From: Longimycelium tulufanense
Lineage (GTDB): Bacteria > Actinomycetota > Actinomycetes > Mycobacteriales > Pseudonocardiaceae
Assembly: GCF_014645795.1 (NCBI RefSeq)
Contig: NZ_BMMK01000035.1
Coordinates: forward strand, 1-55,002
Direction: 5' to 3'
Length of the DNA stretch: 55,002 nucleotides
Both the position numbers and the translations under genes were made by a program. Position 1 is the first letter of the stretch. Each line of letters begins with the position of its first letter. Below, in pieces: positions 44,113 to 50,857 of the stretch. Below the pieces are notes generated by a model, which saw only the letters and a list, made by a program, of their open reading frames with translations, made no database searches and was not told the DNA's origin.

Positions 44113-44280
44113 TCACCACATGTGGGTGTGGGTGCACGGCTTTCCGGTGCGGCGCTGGCATTCGCGGGCCGCGTCCTGCTGCGCCGTGGTGAGGGCGGCG
44201 TCCCGGTCGGCGCGGCAGCCCGCACACAGCGACTCAGCGGTGCGGCACGAACAGATGCGGCAGCCGGTGTTCTCGGTCAT
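44113..44280 (-). CDS. Cys-rich microprotein, 55 aa
   Basis: ATG at 44280 in ATGA overlap with the upstream stop. Six to eight cysteines (GCRICSCRTAESLCAGC) form a likely zinc-binding core, followed by a helix with further Cys and a terminal HTHMW. Confidence 0.6.
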   Translation of the reverse strand: MTENTGCRICSCRTAESLCAGCRADRDAALTTAQQDAARECQRRTGKPCTHTHMW

Positions 44281-44480
44281 CGCGTCGCCTCCGTGGCCTC
44301 GGCGGCGTCGCGGGCGCAGCGGGGCGAGCAGTACACGCCGCCGCCGACCTGGGTCCCGACGGTGGTGAGCAACCGGACGACACGCCGGCCGCACTTCGAG
44401 TAGGCACAGACGTTCGGCCGTGCCGTCTCCGCCGCAGTCTCGAACGCCTGGTTGACCCGCCTGCGGGTCTTGTCGAACAT
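44277..44480 (-). CDS. Zinc-finger small protein, 67 aa
   Basis: ATG at 44480 with CGGAGGGA. Basic N-terminal helix, CAYSKCGRR and YCSPRCARDA form a CxxxC…CxxxC zinc knuckle. Overlaps the next gene by four bases. Confidence 0.65.
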   Translation of the reverse strand: MFDKTRRRVNQAFETAAETARPNVCAYSKCGRRVVRLLTTVGTQVGGGVYCSPRCARDAAEATEATR

Positions 44481-44526
44481 GGGAACTTCCCTCCGTTCTC
44501 GGGTCCGTCCGTTGCGGAGTGGGAAA

Positions 44527-44571
44527 CCCGGCCCGGCGGTCCTTCCGCCAAGAACGTCCGCCGGGCCGGGG
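44527..44571. repeat. Large hairpin element, copy 2 (inverted relative to 43360)
   Basis: Stem CGGCCCGGCGG (44529-44539) with CCGCCGGGCCG (44558-44568), loop TCCTTCCGCCAAGAACGT. The loop is the reverse complement of the copy 1 loop in 16 of 18 positions. The pair encloses the small-gene block 43410-44480. Confidence 0.75.
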
Positions 44572-44576
44572 CGGAA

Positions 44577-44774
44577 CTACGATGCGAACCGGCAAAGAGC
44601 AGTAAAATACTCAGCATCGGTACTATTGTTTTTCGTCCGATCCAATCGGGCTGCCGCCTTGTGGTACGCCTCCTCATGGCCCGGCTCGGGCATTAGGCTA
44701 GGCATAAGACGATCCACATCGATCATGAGATCGATCAAAAGCTCGACCTGGTCTTCGCGAATTGACTCAGCCAT
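44577..44774 (-). CDS. AT-richer acidic small protein, 65 aa
   Basis: ATG at 44774 with GGGAG. Acidic helical protein (SIREDQVELLIDLMIDVD, PEPGHEEAYHKAAARLDR). Its DNA looks clearly lower in GC than its neighbours, suggesting recent transfer. No homologue recognised. Confidence 0.6.
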   Translation of the reverse strand: MAESIREDQVELLIDLMIDVDRLMPSLMPEPGHEEAYHKAAARLDRTKNNSTDAEYFTALCRFAS

Positions 44775-44835
44775 CACTACTCCCTCAGGTTCTCTCTACA
44801 GTTGTTCGGCGGGACATCCGCCGGGGCCTGAACAG

Positions 44836-45108
44836 CTAGAACCACTTCCTCGACAGCCGCTCAGACTCAGCAGCCATGCGCCGGAAGTCGTTTGCGTTGT
44901 CCTCGCAAACCCGACGGTTTGTGGTGAGGTGGCGAGTGATGGCGTCGGTGGCGGCGAAGTCTGGGTATAGGTCAGACCAGTTCCGCTTCTGGACCTCCTC
45001 CGCCTCGGCCTTGAGCTTTCGTGCCTCTGCCGCTTCCCGCTTGGCCGCTGCTGCGTACCGCGCCGCATCCGCCTGGTGCTGCTTCTTGCTGCCGCTGAAA
45101 AGTCCCAT
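44836..45108 (-). CDS. Coiled-coil small protein, 90 aa
   Basis: ATG at 45108 with GAGGAG. Begins MGLFSGSKKQHQADAARYAA and continues as an Ala/Lys/Glu-rich coiled coil to about residue 45, then a helical tail. Function unknown. Confidence 0.6.
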   Translation of the reverse strand: MGLFSGSKKQHQADAARYAAAAKREAAEARKLKAEAEEVQKRNWSDLYPDFAATDAITRHLTTNRRVCEDNANDFRRMAAESERLSRKWF

Positions 45109-45179
45109 TTGTCGCTCCTCTCCTCAGTCCTGGCGGACCGGACACCGCACCGACACCGGCCGGCGCGGCATTCTGCTCG

Positions 45180-45392
45180 TCACGTCCCAATACTCATGAA
45201 CGCCGACCGAACCGCATCCCCCACGGCAGTGGCCGCGGTCTGCACCGCACTGGCCAGCGGAGCACCCACCGGGGTGCCCACCAAGACCAACGCAAGAAAG
45301 GCACCACCCATGATGGCCCCGATAGACCAACCGCCCTTCCACACACCGATCGCGATGATGGCTGCCGCCACAATCACGGAGATGGTTAACAT
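45180..45392 (-). CDS. Small hydrophobic membrane protein, 70 aa
   Basis: ATG at 45392 with GAGGAG. Two hydrophobic helices (about residues 3-20 and 24-47). Resembles the small spread-associated membrane proteins of actinomycete integrative elements, but homology is not proven. Confidence 0.65.
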   Translation of the reverse strand: MLTISVIVAAAIIAIGVWKGGWSIGAIMGGAFLALVLVGTPVGAPLASAVQTAATAVGDAVRSAFMSIGT

Positions 45393-45616
45393 GCGTTCTC
45401 CTCTTCGCTCCCGGTGCTACAGATGCGCTTAAGATGCGGCAAAACCAACTCCAACTCGTCGTCGCCGAAACGTCCGTCCCATCGGACCTCGGCCTCGGCG
45501 TACTCGCCTGATGCCCGCTCCTCTGCCGAGAGGTTGTTGAACCGGACGGTGCCGGTGAACCCGTCACGCCGGTCTCGCACCCGATCGCCGTCACGGAAAC
45601 CGTGAATGGTGTCCAT
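45386..45616 (-). CDS. Hypothetical protein, 76 aa
   Basis: ATG at 45616 with GGAGAA. Beta-rich, acidic (GDRVRDRRDGFTGTVRF, VRWDGRFGDDELELVLPHL), resembling a small SH3/Tudor-type domain. Overlaps the next gene by seven bases. Confidence 0.65.
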   Translation of the reverse strand: MDTIHGFRDGDRVRDRRDGFTGTVRFNNLSAEERASGEYAEAEVRWDGRFGDDELELVLPHLKRICSTGSEEENAC

Positions 45617-45631
45617 GCGCTTCTCCTTGTG

Positions 45632-45868
45632 TCAGCGCCGCTTCTGGCGTTGGTCCTGCAGGTCCTCAAGCTGTTCGACCAACTCGGCGACCTTCCTCTT
45701 GTGTGCGGCGAACGCCTCGGCATCGCCGTCCTTCAATGCCCGACGGCCAGCGGTGACCGCCTGCTCGAAGGCGTCGAACAGGCGCCGCTCCTGACGGGTG
45801 GCGCCGCGGGCAAACCCGTCCTTCAACTCCTGATGCCACTTCCGGCAGTTCTTCAGAAAGTCACCCAC
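45632..45868 (-). CDS. Small coiled-coil protein, 78 aa
   Basis: GTG at 45868 overlaps the upstream stop by eight bases (RRG end). Highly charged helical protein (DFLKNCRKWHQELKD, AAHKRKVAELVEQLEDL). Likely an oligomeric adaptor; no family recognised. Confidence 0.55.
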   Translation of the reverse strand: MGDFLKNCRKWHQELKDGFARGATRQERRLFDAFEQAVTAGRRALKDGDAEAFAAHKRKVAELVEQLEDLQDQRQKRR

Positions 45869-46058
45869 GACGCTTCGCCTCCGCCCGCTGCTCCAACAGT
45901 TCTTCGAGTTGCCTGAACAGCCGGTCGGCCTTGTCCCGGTCGTTGTTCTCCACGGCCACCAGGTAGGCGTTAAGCAGGCTCGCCTCCCATTGAGTGGCGC
46001 CACCGATGGCACTGGCCCTGGAAATCAAGGTTCGGGCGCGCTGCAACAGGTCAGCCAC
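45861..46058 (-). CDS. Small helical protein, 65 aa
   Basis: GTG at 46058 inside an 8-base GTGGCTGA overlap with the upstream gene. Helical (LQRARTLISRASAIGG, FRQLEELLEQRAEAK). Same operon of small proteins. Function unknown. Confidence 0.55.
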   Translation of the reverse strand: MADLLQRARTLISRASAIGGATQWEASLLNAYLVAVENNDRDKADRLFRQLEELLEQRAEAKRRG

Positions 46059-46236
46059 GACGCGCCCCCTGCACCCGACGCGACGCCTCGGAAACCAACT
46101 GCGCCGCAGCAGCCCGGTAGCGGTGGCTGAGAGACTCAGAGCGCAGCCGGAGACCGATCTGCTTGATGGCCTGCAGGTTGCCGTCGGCGACCGCCTTTTC
46201 GATCTGCGCCCGCATGGCGTCGAAGAAGGCGTTCAC
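46051..46236 (-). CDS. Small helical protein, 61 aa
   Basis: GTG at 46236 overlaps the upstream stop. Helical (FFDAMRAQIEKAVADGNL, RYRAAAAQLVSEASRRV). Shares the stop-start overlap style with neighbours. Confidence 0.55.
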   Translation of the reverse strand: MNAFFDAMRAQIEKAVADGNLQAIKQIGLRLRSESLSHRYRAAAAQLVSEASRRVQGARRG

Positions 46237-46571
46237 GACGCCACCGCCGCCAGGGTCAGGTGGGTCTGCGACTCGCACAGTGCGGCCGCGCGCAGTAGCA
46301 ACTCACCCAGCTTCCGGGCCCGCTCCGGCCGGATACATCCGCTGTCCAGCTCAAGGTGGTCGAACGCGACCTGCACCTCGTGGCCGACGCCGCCGAGGTC
46401 AGCGAACTGGTGCACGACGACCTGGACGTGGCCGATGGAGCCGGGGTCACCGACCTCGCCGAAGGTGGCGCTGCAGATCTGGGTGTCGACGGGGGTCGTG
46501 AGCGGGGCGTGCCGCTCGGTGCAGCCGGGTAAGCACGGCACCGGACTTGCGGGTGCTGCAACAATGGACAT
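46233..46571 (-). CDS. DUF6907-like small protein, 112 aa
   Basis: ATG at 46571 with GGAGAGA. Paired cysteines PCLPGCTERH and a C-terminal helical part (ARKLGELLLRAAALCE) fit the actinobacterial DUF6907-type proteins common on conjugative elements. Assignment tentative. Confidence 0.6.
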   Translation of the reverse strand: MSIVAAPASPVPCLPGCTERHAPLTTPVDTQICSATFGEVGDPGSIGHVQVVVHQFADLGGVGHEVQVAFDHLELDSGCIRPERARKLGELLLRAAALCESQTHLTLAAVAS

Positions 46572-46619
46572 GGATCTCTCTCCAAGTGGCTGATCGCACG
46601 GCTATGGGTTGGGGTCTTT

Positions 46620-46652
46620 GGCCCCGGTTGGTGCTGCAACACCGCCGGGGCC
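46620..46652 (-). terminator. Hairpin after the excisionase-like gene
   Basis: Arms GGCCCCGG (46620-46627) and CCGGGGCC (46645-46652) with a nested GGTG/CACC inner stem. It lies six bases past the excisionase stop, followed on the minus strand by AAAGACCCC. Typical GC-rich terminator without a strong T run. Confidence 0.55.
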
Positions 46653-46657
46653 GCCTT

Positions 46658-46945
46658 CTACGCGGCCGGGGTGTCGACCGTGCAAGGCGTGACCCGCAGG
46701 CTGTCCAACCAAGCCTTGGCGTGGGCTGGGTGGATCCGATAGTGGCCGCTGAGCGGCTTGGTGCGGTGTGCCTCCAGGTGGCTGGCGCGGATGGCCCGGC
46801 GGACGACATGAACGGACATCCCGGTCATGAGGGCAACGGCCTTCACGTCGAGGAGGTGCTCTGGTGGTGCCTGCGGTTGGTTCACGTCTGGTCTCCGGTT
46901 CAGGTTGTCCTTCCTCCACTCCTCGAGGGCGTTGGAGCCTCGCAT
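46658..46945 (-). CDS. Excisionase-like HTH protein
   Basis: 95 aa from ATG 46945, which has AGGG upstream; the longer frame is judged noncoding. MerR-type winged helix: LLDVKAVALMTGMSVHVVRRAIRASH with wing HYRIHPAHAKAWLD. Such proteins control excision/transfer in actinomycete integrative elements. The first gene after the shared operator. Confidence 0.75.
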   Translation of the reverse strand: MRGSNALEEWRKDNLNRRPDVNQPQAPPEHLLDVKAVALMTGMSVHVVRRAIRASHLEAHRTKPLSGHYRIHPAHAKAWLDSLRVTPCTVDTPAA

Positions 46946-46964
46946 GTCTTGCAACCCTAGCAAT

Positions 46965-46985
46965 GTATACGAGTCTATGACATTG
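46965..46985. promoter_or_regulatory. Shared operator-like sequence, site 1
   Basis: GTATACGAGTCTATGACATTG, imperfect palindrome within CAATGT…ACATTG, located 20-40 bases before the excisionase-like start. Nearly the same sequence sits at 48383-48402 before the UTRA-only gene, so a common repressor (the GntR/UTRA pair) is suspected. Confidence 0.55.
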
Positions 46986-47028
46986 AGTCGTAGAGCTGTA
47001 GACGTACAAACGGGTGATAGACGAGAAA

Positions 47029-47054
47029 GCGCCCCCGGCCGGAGCCGGGGGCGC
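47029..47054 (-). terminator. Terminator of the GntR gene
   Basis: Perfect 11 bp stem GCGCCCCCGGC (47029-47039) with GCCGGGGGCGC (47044-47054), 4 nt loop. On the minus strand it is followed by TTTCTCGTCT. It lies 25 bp beyond the GntR stop. Confidence 0.7.
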
Positions 47055-47078
47055 ACTGGGCTGGAGCGGATCAGCAGG

Positions 47079-47795
47079 TCAGGAGATGTGTTGTTCGTAC
47101 TGCAGCTCGTAGAGATGGCCAGCCTTGGCCATGACTGTCACCTCTACAGGACGTTGGTCATCGGAGTAGATGACCCGAAACTGGCAGATCACCTGCACCG
47201 TTTCGGGTAGGTCCAAGGCGAGGAACTCCTCGCTCGTTGGCGGCCGCACGGACACCCGATCAACGAACTTCCGTTCCGGGTAGCCAGCCTCGGCCAGCAC
47301 CTGCGGGGCTCCCCCCCGGATCTTGGTTCGACGCGTGAGCGGCGTGCCACGCGCGATGTCGACTGGGTAGTACGACCAGTGCAGTTCCACAGGATCGCCG
47401 GCATACCTAGTCATGCGGTGACGCAGGACGGCCGCCTGACCAGGATCGAGCCTGAGAGCTTGAGCGACGTCCACCGGGGGGATGACCTCCACAACGTCGA
47501 GGAGGTCGTATGTGTAGCCCCCGGGCGCTGGCTCGAAGTACGCGTCGACCTCAACCACATGGGGCCGCTGAGAGCGCACGAACAGGCCACGCCCATGCTG
47601 CGCCTCAATGACACCTTCATCCTTGAGCGTCTGGATCGCGTCCTGAATCGTCCTAGTGCTCACGCTGAACTGAGTCACCAGCTCGGCAATGCTGGGAAGC
47701 CTGCTACCGATGGGAAGGTCACCGGACATGATCTGCTTCCGCAAGTCTGCGGCGATCTGCTGGTAGCGAGGTCGGCCATCGGTCTTCCGGGCCAT
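47079..47795 (-). CDS. GntR/HutC-family regulator with UTRA domain
   Basis: 238 aa. ATG at 47795 has GGGAGG upstream; a GTG at 47825 is less likely. N-terminal winged helix (YQQIAADLRKQIMSGDL, GSRLPSIAELVTQFSVSTRT) then the UTRA effector domain (VELHWSYYPVDIARGTPL, KIRGGAPQVLAEAG). Such regulators (KorSA/HutC type) repress transfer genes in actinomycete elements. Downstream partner of the UTRA-only gene. Confidence 0.92.
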   Translation of the reverse strand: MARKTDGRPRYQQIAADLRKQIMSGDLPIGSRLPSIAELVTQFSVSTRTIQDAIQTLKDEGVIEAQHGRGLFVRSQRPHVVEVDAYFEPAPGGYTYDLLDVVEVIPPVDVAQALRLDPGQAAVLRHRMTRYAGDPVELHWSYYPVDIARGTPLTRRTKIRGGAPQVLAEAGYPERKFVDRVSVRPPTSEEFLALDLPETVQVICQFRVIYSDDQRPVEVTVMAKAGHLYELQYEQHIS

Positions 47796-47821
47796 GGTCG
47801 GCCTCCCTTCTGGGGTGGTGC

Positions 47822-48355
47822 TCACGCGGACAGCTCGTAGCGGAGGCGACGCCCCTCAGCCGCCATGGTCATGACGCTCACCTCGACCGGCTGCCCGTCG
47901 GCGTCGCGGACAAGCCGCTCAAGTACGAGCACCGGCTCACCGTCTTCCAGATCGAGCAGTTCCCGCTCTTGGCCGGTCGACGGGCGGGCAGTGACCTCTT
48001 CCTCGACCTGATGGGGAGCGTGGCCGAGCTCGGCGAGCAGGGTCGGTGCCCCGCCGCGGATCTTGCGGTGCTCCGCGAGACCGGTTCCGCGGGCGATCGA
48101 GACCGGGTAGTAAGAGTCGGCCAACTCGATGGGTCGGCCGTCGAGTTCGACGAGCCGCCGGCGGACCACTACCGGTTCGCCGGCCGGGACCTGTAGGGCA
48201 TCGGCCACGCCGGTAGGGGGCGTGGTCTCGGCAACTTCGAGCAGCCGGTTGGTGCCGGCGTGTCCCCGTTGGGCGGTGTCCTCGGTCCAGGCGTCGCGTT
48301 GGCCGGTCCGGGGCGTGACGTAGTGCGCCGATGTGCTGGTCCAGGTGGGCGGCAT
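47822..48355 (-). CDS. UTRA-domain-only protein
   Basis: 177 aa, ATG at 48355. It aligns over its length with the UTRA half of the adjacent GntR protein (SYYPVSIARGTGLAEHRKIRGGAPTLLAELG) but has no DNA-binding HTH; the N-terminus YVTPRTGQRDAWTED is unique to this type. May modulate or dimerise with the GntR regulator. Divergent to the Doc module. Confidence 0.85.
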   Translation of the reverse strand: MPPTWTSTSAHYVTPRTGQRDAWTEDTAQRGHAGTNRLLEVAETTPPTGVADALQVPAGEPVVVRRRLVELDGRPIELADSYYPVSIARGTGLAEHRKIRGGAPTLLAELGHAPHQVEEEVTARPSTGQERELLDLEDGEPVLVLERLVRDADGQPVEVSVMTMAAEGRRLRYELSA

Positions 48356-48382
48356 GCTGCACCTTTCGTCGGCGACGGTGCC

Positions 48383-48402
48383 GTGTACGAGTCTACGACT
48401 TG
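48383..48402. promoter_or_regulatory. Shared operator-like sequence, site 2
   Basis: GTGTACGAGTCTACGACTTG, 18 of 20 positions alike to site 1 (differences at A/G, T/C and A/T). It lies 28-47 bases before the UTRA-only start, overlapping the likely promoter of the regulatory pair, consistent with autoregulation. Confidence 0.55.
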
Positions 48403-48468
48403 TTCTTATAAACTGATACGCAGTCGATCAAGGATCGAGGCAGTAGCTGCCGCTGTGCCGGGAGTCTC

Positions 48469-48504
48469 ATGACCATGTGGTACCACTCGCGGTACCATCC
48501 TGGT
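48469..48504 (+). promoter_or_regulatory. Leaderless promoter and operator of the antitoxin-toxin pair
   Basis: ATGACC-like -35 (48469-48474) and TACCAT -10 (48493-48498), about 18 bases apart, put transcription start on the ATG at 48505. Two full GGTACC half sites (48479, 48491) and a partial one (48502) repeat at 11-12 base spacing across the promoter, fitting RHH antitoxin binding. Confidence 0.5.
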
Positions 48505-48714
48505 ATGCGCGGCATCAACGTTCGCTTCACCGACGACGAACTCGACCGTCTCCGCCAGCGCGCCAAGGTCGAGGGCCGCTCCCTGCAGTCACTCATCCAC
48601 GACGCCGCCCTCGACGCCGCCCGCCGTGCTGACCACGGCGACCGTGTTGCTCAGGCCATCGAGCGTGTCGCCGCGATCAGCCAGCCCTTGCTCAAGCGGC
48701 TTGCCGAGCAGTGA
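48505..48714 (+). CDS. Ribbon-helix-helix antitoxin
   Basis: 69 aa, ATG at 48505. N-terminal MRGINVRFTDDELDRLRQRA is the RHH DNA-binding part; the C-terminal helix (VAQAIERVAAISQPLLKRL) fits toxin neutralisation. An upstream in-frame ATG at 48469 lies in the operator and is rejected. Four-base overlap with the toxin gene. Neutralises the Doc-like toxin and probably autoregulates the operon. Confidence 0.8.
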   Translation: MRGINVRFTDDELDRLRQRAKVEGRSLQSLIHDAALDAARRADHGDRVAQAIERVAAISQPLLKRLAEQ

Positions 48715-49094
48715 TCGTCTATCTGAAACTAGAGGACGTTCTCGTCGCCCACCGTGTAGTGACCGGGACCGAGCACGATGCGGTGCGGGATCTTGGACTG
48801 CTGCAGTCGGCAGTTGACCGCCCGTCCGCCACCGTGTTCGGGGACGATGCCTACCCGACGGTGTGGGAGAAGGCTGCGGCCTTGCTTGAGTCGCTGGCCC
48901 GGAACCATGGGTTCGTGGATGGCAACAAGCGCACTGCCTGGGTCGCGACGTGGGCATTTCTTGAGGTCAATGGGCACCCGTTGGCGGACTGGTTCGACCA
49001 GGACGCGGCGGAGGATCTGGTGCTGGCTGTTGCGCAGGGCAGGTTGGACGTGAAGCGGGTGGCGTCGGAGCTGGTCAAGTTCGGTTGCGGGTAG
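48711..49094 (+). CDS. Doc/Fic-family toxin
   Basis: 127 aa, GTG at 48711. The Fic core HGFVDGNKRT (residues 66-75) matches the Doc consensus HxFxDGNKR. Doc phosphorylates elongation factor Tu and halts translation; the catalytic His, Asp, Asn, Lys and Arg are all present. Pairs with the RHH antitoxin in front, as a prophage maintenance or abortive-infection module. Confidence 0.88.
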   Translation: MIVYLKLEDVLVAHRVVTGTEHDAVRDLGLLQSAVDRPSATVFGDDAYPTVWEKAAALLESLARNHGFVDGNKRTAWVATWAFLEVNGHPLADWFDQDAAEDLVLAVAQGRLDVKRVASELVKFGCG

Positions 49095-49197
49095 TCCCAC
49101 CGAGTCTCCGGGATGTGTACCCATAGTCGCGGGGGCGACCCTCGTACTCTGGTCGCCAGGACGCAGCCAGACCGAGACGTTCCGAGGAGCGTGAACT

Positions 49198-49705
49198 GTG
49201 ACCACCACTGTCCCAGTGGTCCGGGGAATCCTGCTCGTCGGTTACGCGGACGAGGCGGTGGCCGAGGCAGAACGCATCGCCGCAATCGACCATCATCTCG
49301 CCGCGCCTCGGTGCGGCCCGTTCATCCTGGACCTGTTGCTCGGCGCGGTGCCGCTTCAGCCGCACGGCGGGGGATCCTGCCAGCGTGGGCCCGTTCTACA
49401 CCGCCTTCGGCCGGGATGCGGGAGCAGGTGTGCTGTACCGCGCCACCACGGCGTTGATCACGCGTGGCACCGATGGGAACCGTGAGCCCTCGACGCTGCG
49501 GTTCGACTGCGAGAGCGGCACCTTGTTCCGCCGCGACGCGCTGCTTCCCCTCCCGGTGTTCCGCCAAGCGTTGGTCTACTACGCGCTCACCGGCGAACCA
49601 GACCCCGGCGTGGCCTGGGCGGAACTCGACTACGAGGCGGACATCTACGCCCCGCCCTACGACAACCGGCACAGCCCCGCGGAGTGGGCACGGCTCCACG
49701 CATGA
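49198..49705 (+). pseudogene. Frameshifted hypothetical gene (two overlapping frames)
   Basis: GTG at 49198 begins MTTTVPVVRGILLVGYADEA and stays coding until about 49345. Coding character then moves to the +1 frame (RFSRTAGDPASVGPFYTAF), which runs to a stop at 49705. A separate start at 49385 is possible but would drop the conserved-looking upstream segment. Weak resemblance to immunity-protein-like families; function unknown. Confidence 0.6.
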
Positions 49706-49709
49706 TGAA

Positions 49710-49739
49710 GGACCCCGCAGCCGGCCGGCTGCGGGGTCC
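49710..49739 (+). terminator. Perfect palindrome terminator
   Basis: A 30 bp perfect palindrome with arms GGACCCCGCAGCCGG (49710-49724) and its complement CCGGCTGCGGGGTCC (49725-49739), four bases after the frameshifted gene. Strong terminator between the convergent plus and minus blocks. Confidence 0.75.
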
Positions 49740-49761
49740 TGGTGTTCGTTCGCGGGCTACG

Positions 49762-49944
49762 TCACCTGCTGACTGACTGCTCCCGGCCGAGCCTCGATGC
49801 GGTCTGGTCAATGAGGCGGTGGAGGGGAGCGAAGTTCCTCGGGGCGGCGTCCGCGCGTGCCTGGGCGGACGCGATCAGCTGGCGAGCCCAGGCGCGTCCG
49901 AATTCGGTCGCGTCACTGGCGGTCGAAGGTGGCTCGCTGGTCAT
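49762..49944 (-). CDS. Hypothetical protein, 60 aa
   Basis: ATG at 49944 with GAGGAGG upstream. Helical after a Ser/Thr-rich start (FGRAWARQLIASAQARADA). Convergent with the plus-strand genes. Function unknown. Confidence 0.6.
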   Translation of the reverse strand: MTSEPPSTASDATEFGRAWARQLIASAQARADAAPRNFAPLHRLIDQTASRLGREQSVSR

Positions 49945-49994
49945 AACGTCAATCCTCCTCGCTCGCCAACGTCGGTGTACATCTGGGAGCTGCA

Positions 49995-50207
49995 TTATCC
50001 GTGACCCACTTCGGGGCTGCAGGGGCTCACGTCCTCGTCCTGGTCGTTGTACGAACTGTGGTACCGGTCGACCGCGCACCAGTGGCCGAGCGCCGTGTCC
50101 TCGTGGCAGCGGTCGATGCAAGTCCCACAGAACCGGCCGGGCACGCCCGGATCGCCGGGGCGCCACACCGGCTCGTGGTGGCACTTGGCGCACAGCTGGT
50201 TCGTCAT
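49995..50207 (-). CDS. Zinc-ribbon small protein, 70 aa
   Basis: ATG at 50207 with GGAAGGA. CAKCHHEPVW and FCGTCIDRCH form two zinc knuckles. Four-base overlap with the upstream gene. Confidence 0.65.
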   Translation of the reverse strand: MTNQLCAKCHHEPVWRPGDPGVPGRFCGTCIDRCHEDTALGHWCAVDRYHSSYNDQDEDVSPCSPEVGHG

Positions 50208-50377
50208 TGTGTCCTTCCGCCTGAGTGTGATCCGGCGGCGCACCGCGGGCACGGTGGTCCGTCCGGTGGTTCGTCGGTGGCCAGGTTGGCGCCGCAGCGG
50301 GCACGGGGTGCCCGGTTGCGAAGAGTGGCCCACAGGTTGGGCCAGTAGTCGACGGTGTGCTGGTAGGGGTCGTCCAT
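50204..50377 (-). CDS. Zinc-ribbon small protein, 57 aa
   Basis: ATG at 50377 with AAGGAG. A hydrophilic front end with RARCGANLA and CPRCAAGS cysteine pairs. Overlaps the next gene (ATGA). Confidence 0.6.
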   Translation of the reverse strand: MDDPYQHTVDYWPNLWATLRNRAPRARCGANLATDEPPDGPPCPRCAAGSHSGGRTQ

Positions 50378-50448
50378 GTCTGCTCCTTCGTGTGCGTTTG
50401 TGAACATCGGGTGGTGGGGGTCGCGGTCCGGATTCGTGGGAGGAAAGG

Positions 50449-50637
50449 TCAACTTGCCGAACGGACCTGTTGCCGTGCCCGTTTCCGGGCCCGCACCCCG
50501 GCCCGCTGGATTTGCTCGGGGCTGTCGATGCGGAGCTGGGCCCGCTGCCAGTCACGCTGGCAGTCCTGGGAGCAGTAGTCGCTGCTGGGGCTGTCGCCGA
50601 GTGGTCCGGTGCACCAGTGGCACTGGCCGTCGCGCAT
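50449..50637 (-). CDS. Zinc-knuckle protein, 62 aa
   Basis: ATG at 50637. CHWCTGPLG and YCSQDCQRDW form a CxxC…CxxxC site; the rest is basic and helical. Two other starts nearby are possible. Confidence 0.55.
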   Translation of the reverse strand: MRDGQCHWCTGPLGDSPSSDYCSQDCQRDWQRAQLRIDSPEQIQRAGVRARKRARQQVRSAS

Positions 50638-50638
50638 G

Positions 50639-50857
50639 TCAGTCACGTCCTCGACGGACGAGGCGGACAAGCCAGATGAGCAGGAGCAGGGCCGTAGCCA
50701 GCAGGAGCGGAAGCGCCGCAGCACCCAGCATTCGGGCGTCGAGTCCGCTGCCCATATCGGGGGTCCCGGCCGCGTTCTTGGCCAGGACGAGCCCGGCGAG
50801 CACGGCCACGCCGGTGAGAAGGAACGGGAGGCGCCGAGCGGCGCGGGTGCGCCTCAT
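50639..50857 (-). CDS. Small two-helix membrane protein, 72 aa
   Basis: ATG at 50857 in ATGA overlap. Two hydrophobic helices (about residues 11-27 and 45-65), basic ends. Similar to small membrane proteins near 36.1 and 40.9 kb. Confidence 0.65.
   Translation of the reverse strand: MRRTRAARRLPFLLTGVAVLAGLVLAKNAAGTPDMGSGLDARMLGAAALPLLLATALLLLIWLVRLVRRGRD

Noticed and set aside
48469-48504. Upstream ATG as start of the RHH antitoxin
   Set aside because: The added 12 residues lie in the operator/promoter and do not resemble the RHH family N-terminus.
49385-49705. Independent gene starting with GTG at 49385
   Set aside because: Coding signal in this frame begins before 49385, so a frameshifted larger gene explains it better; not fully excluded.
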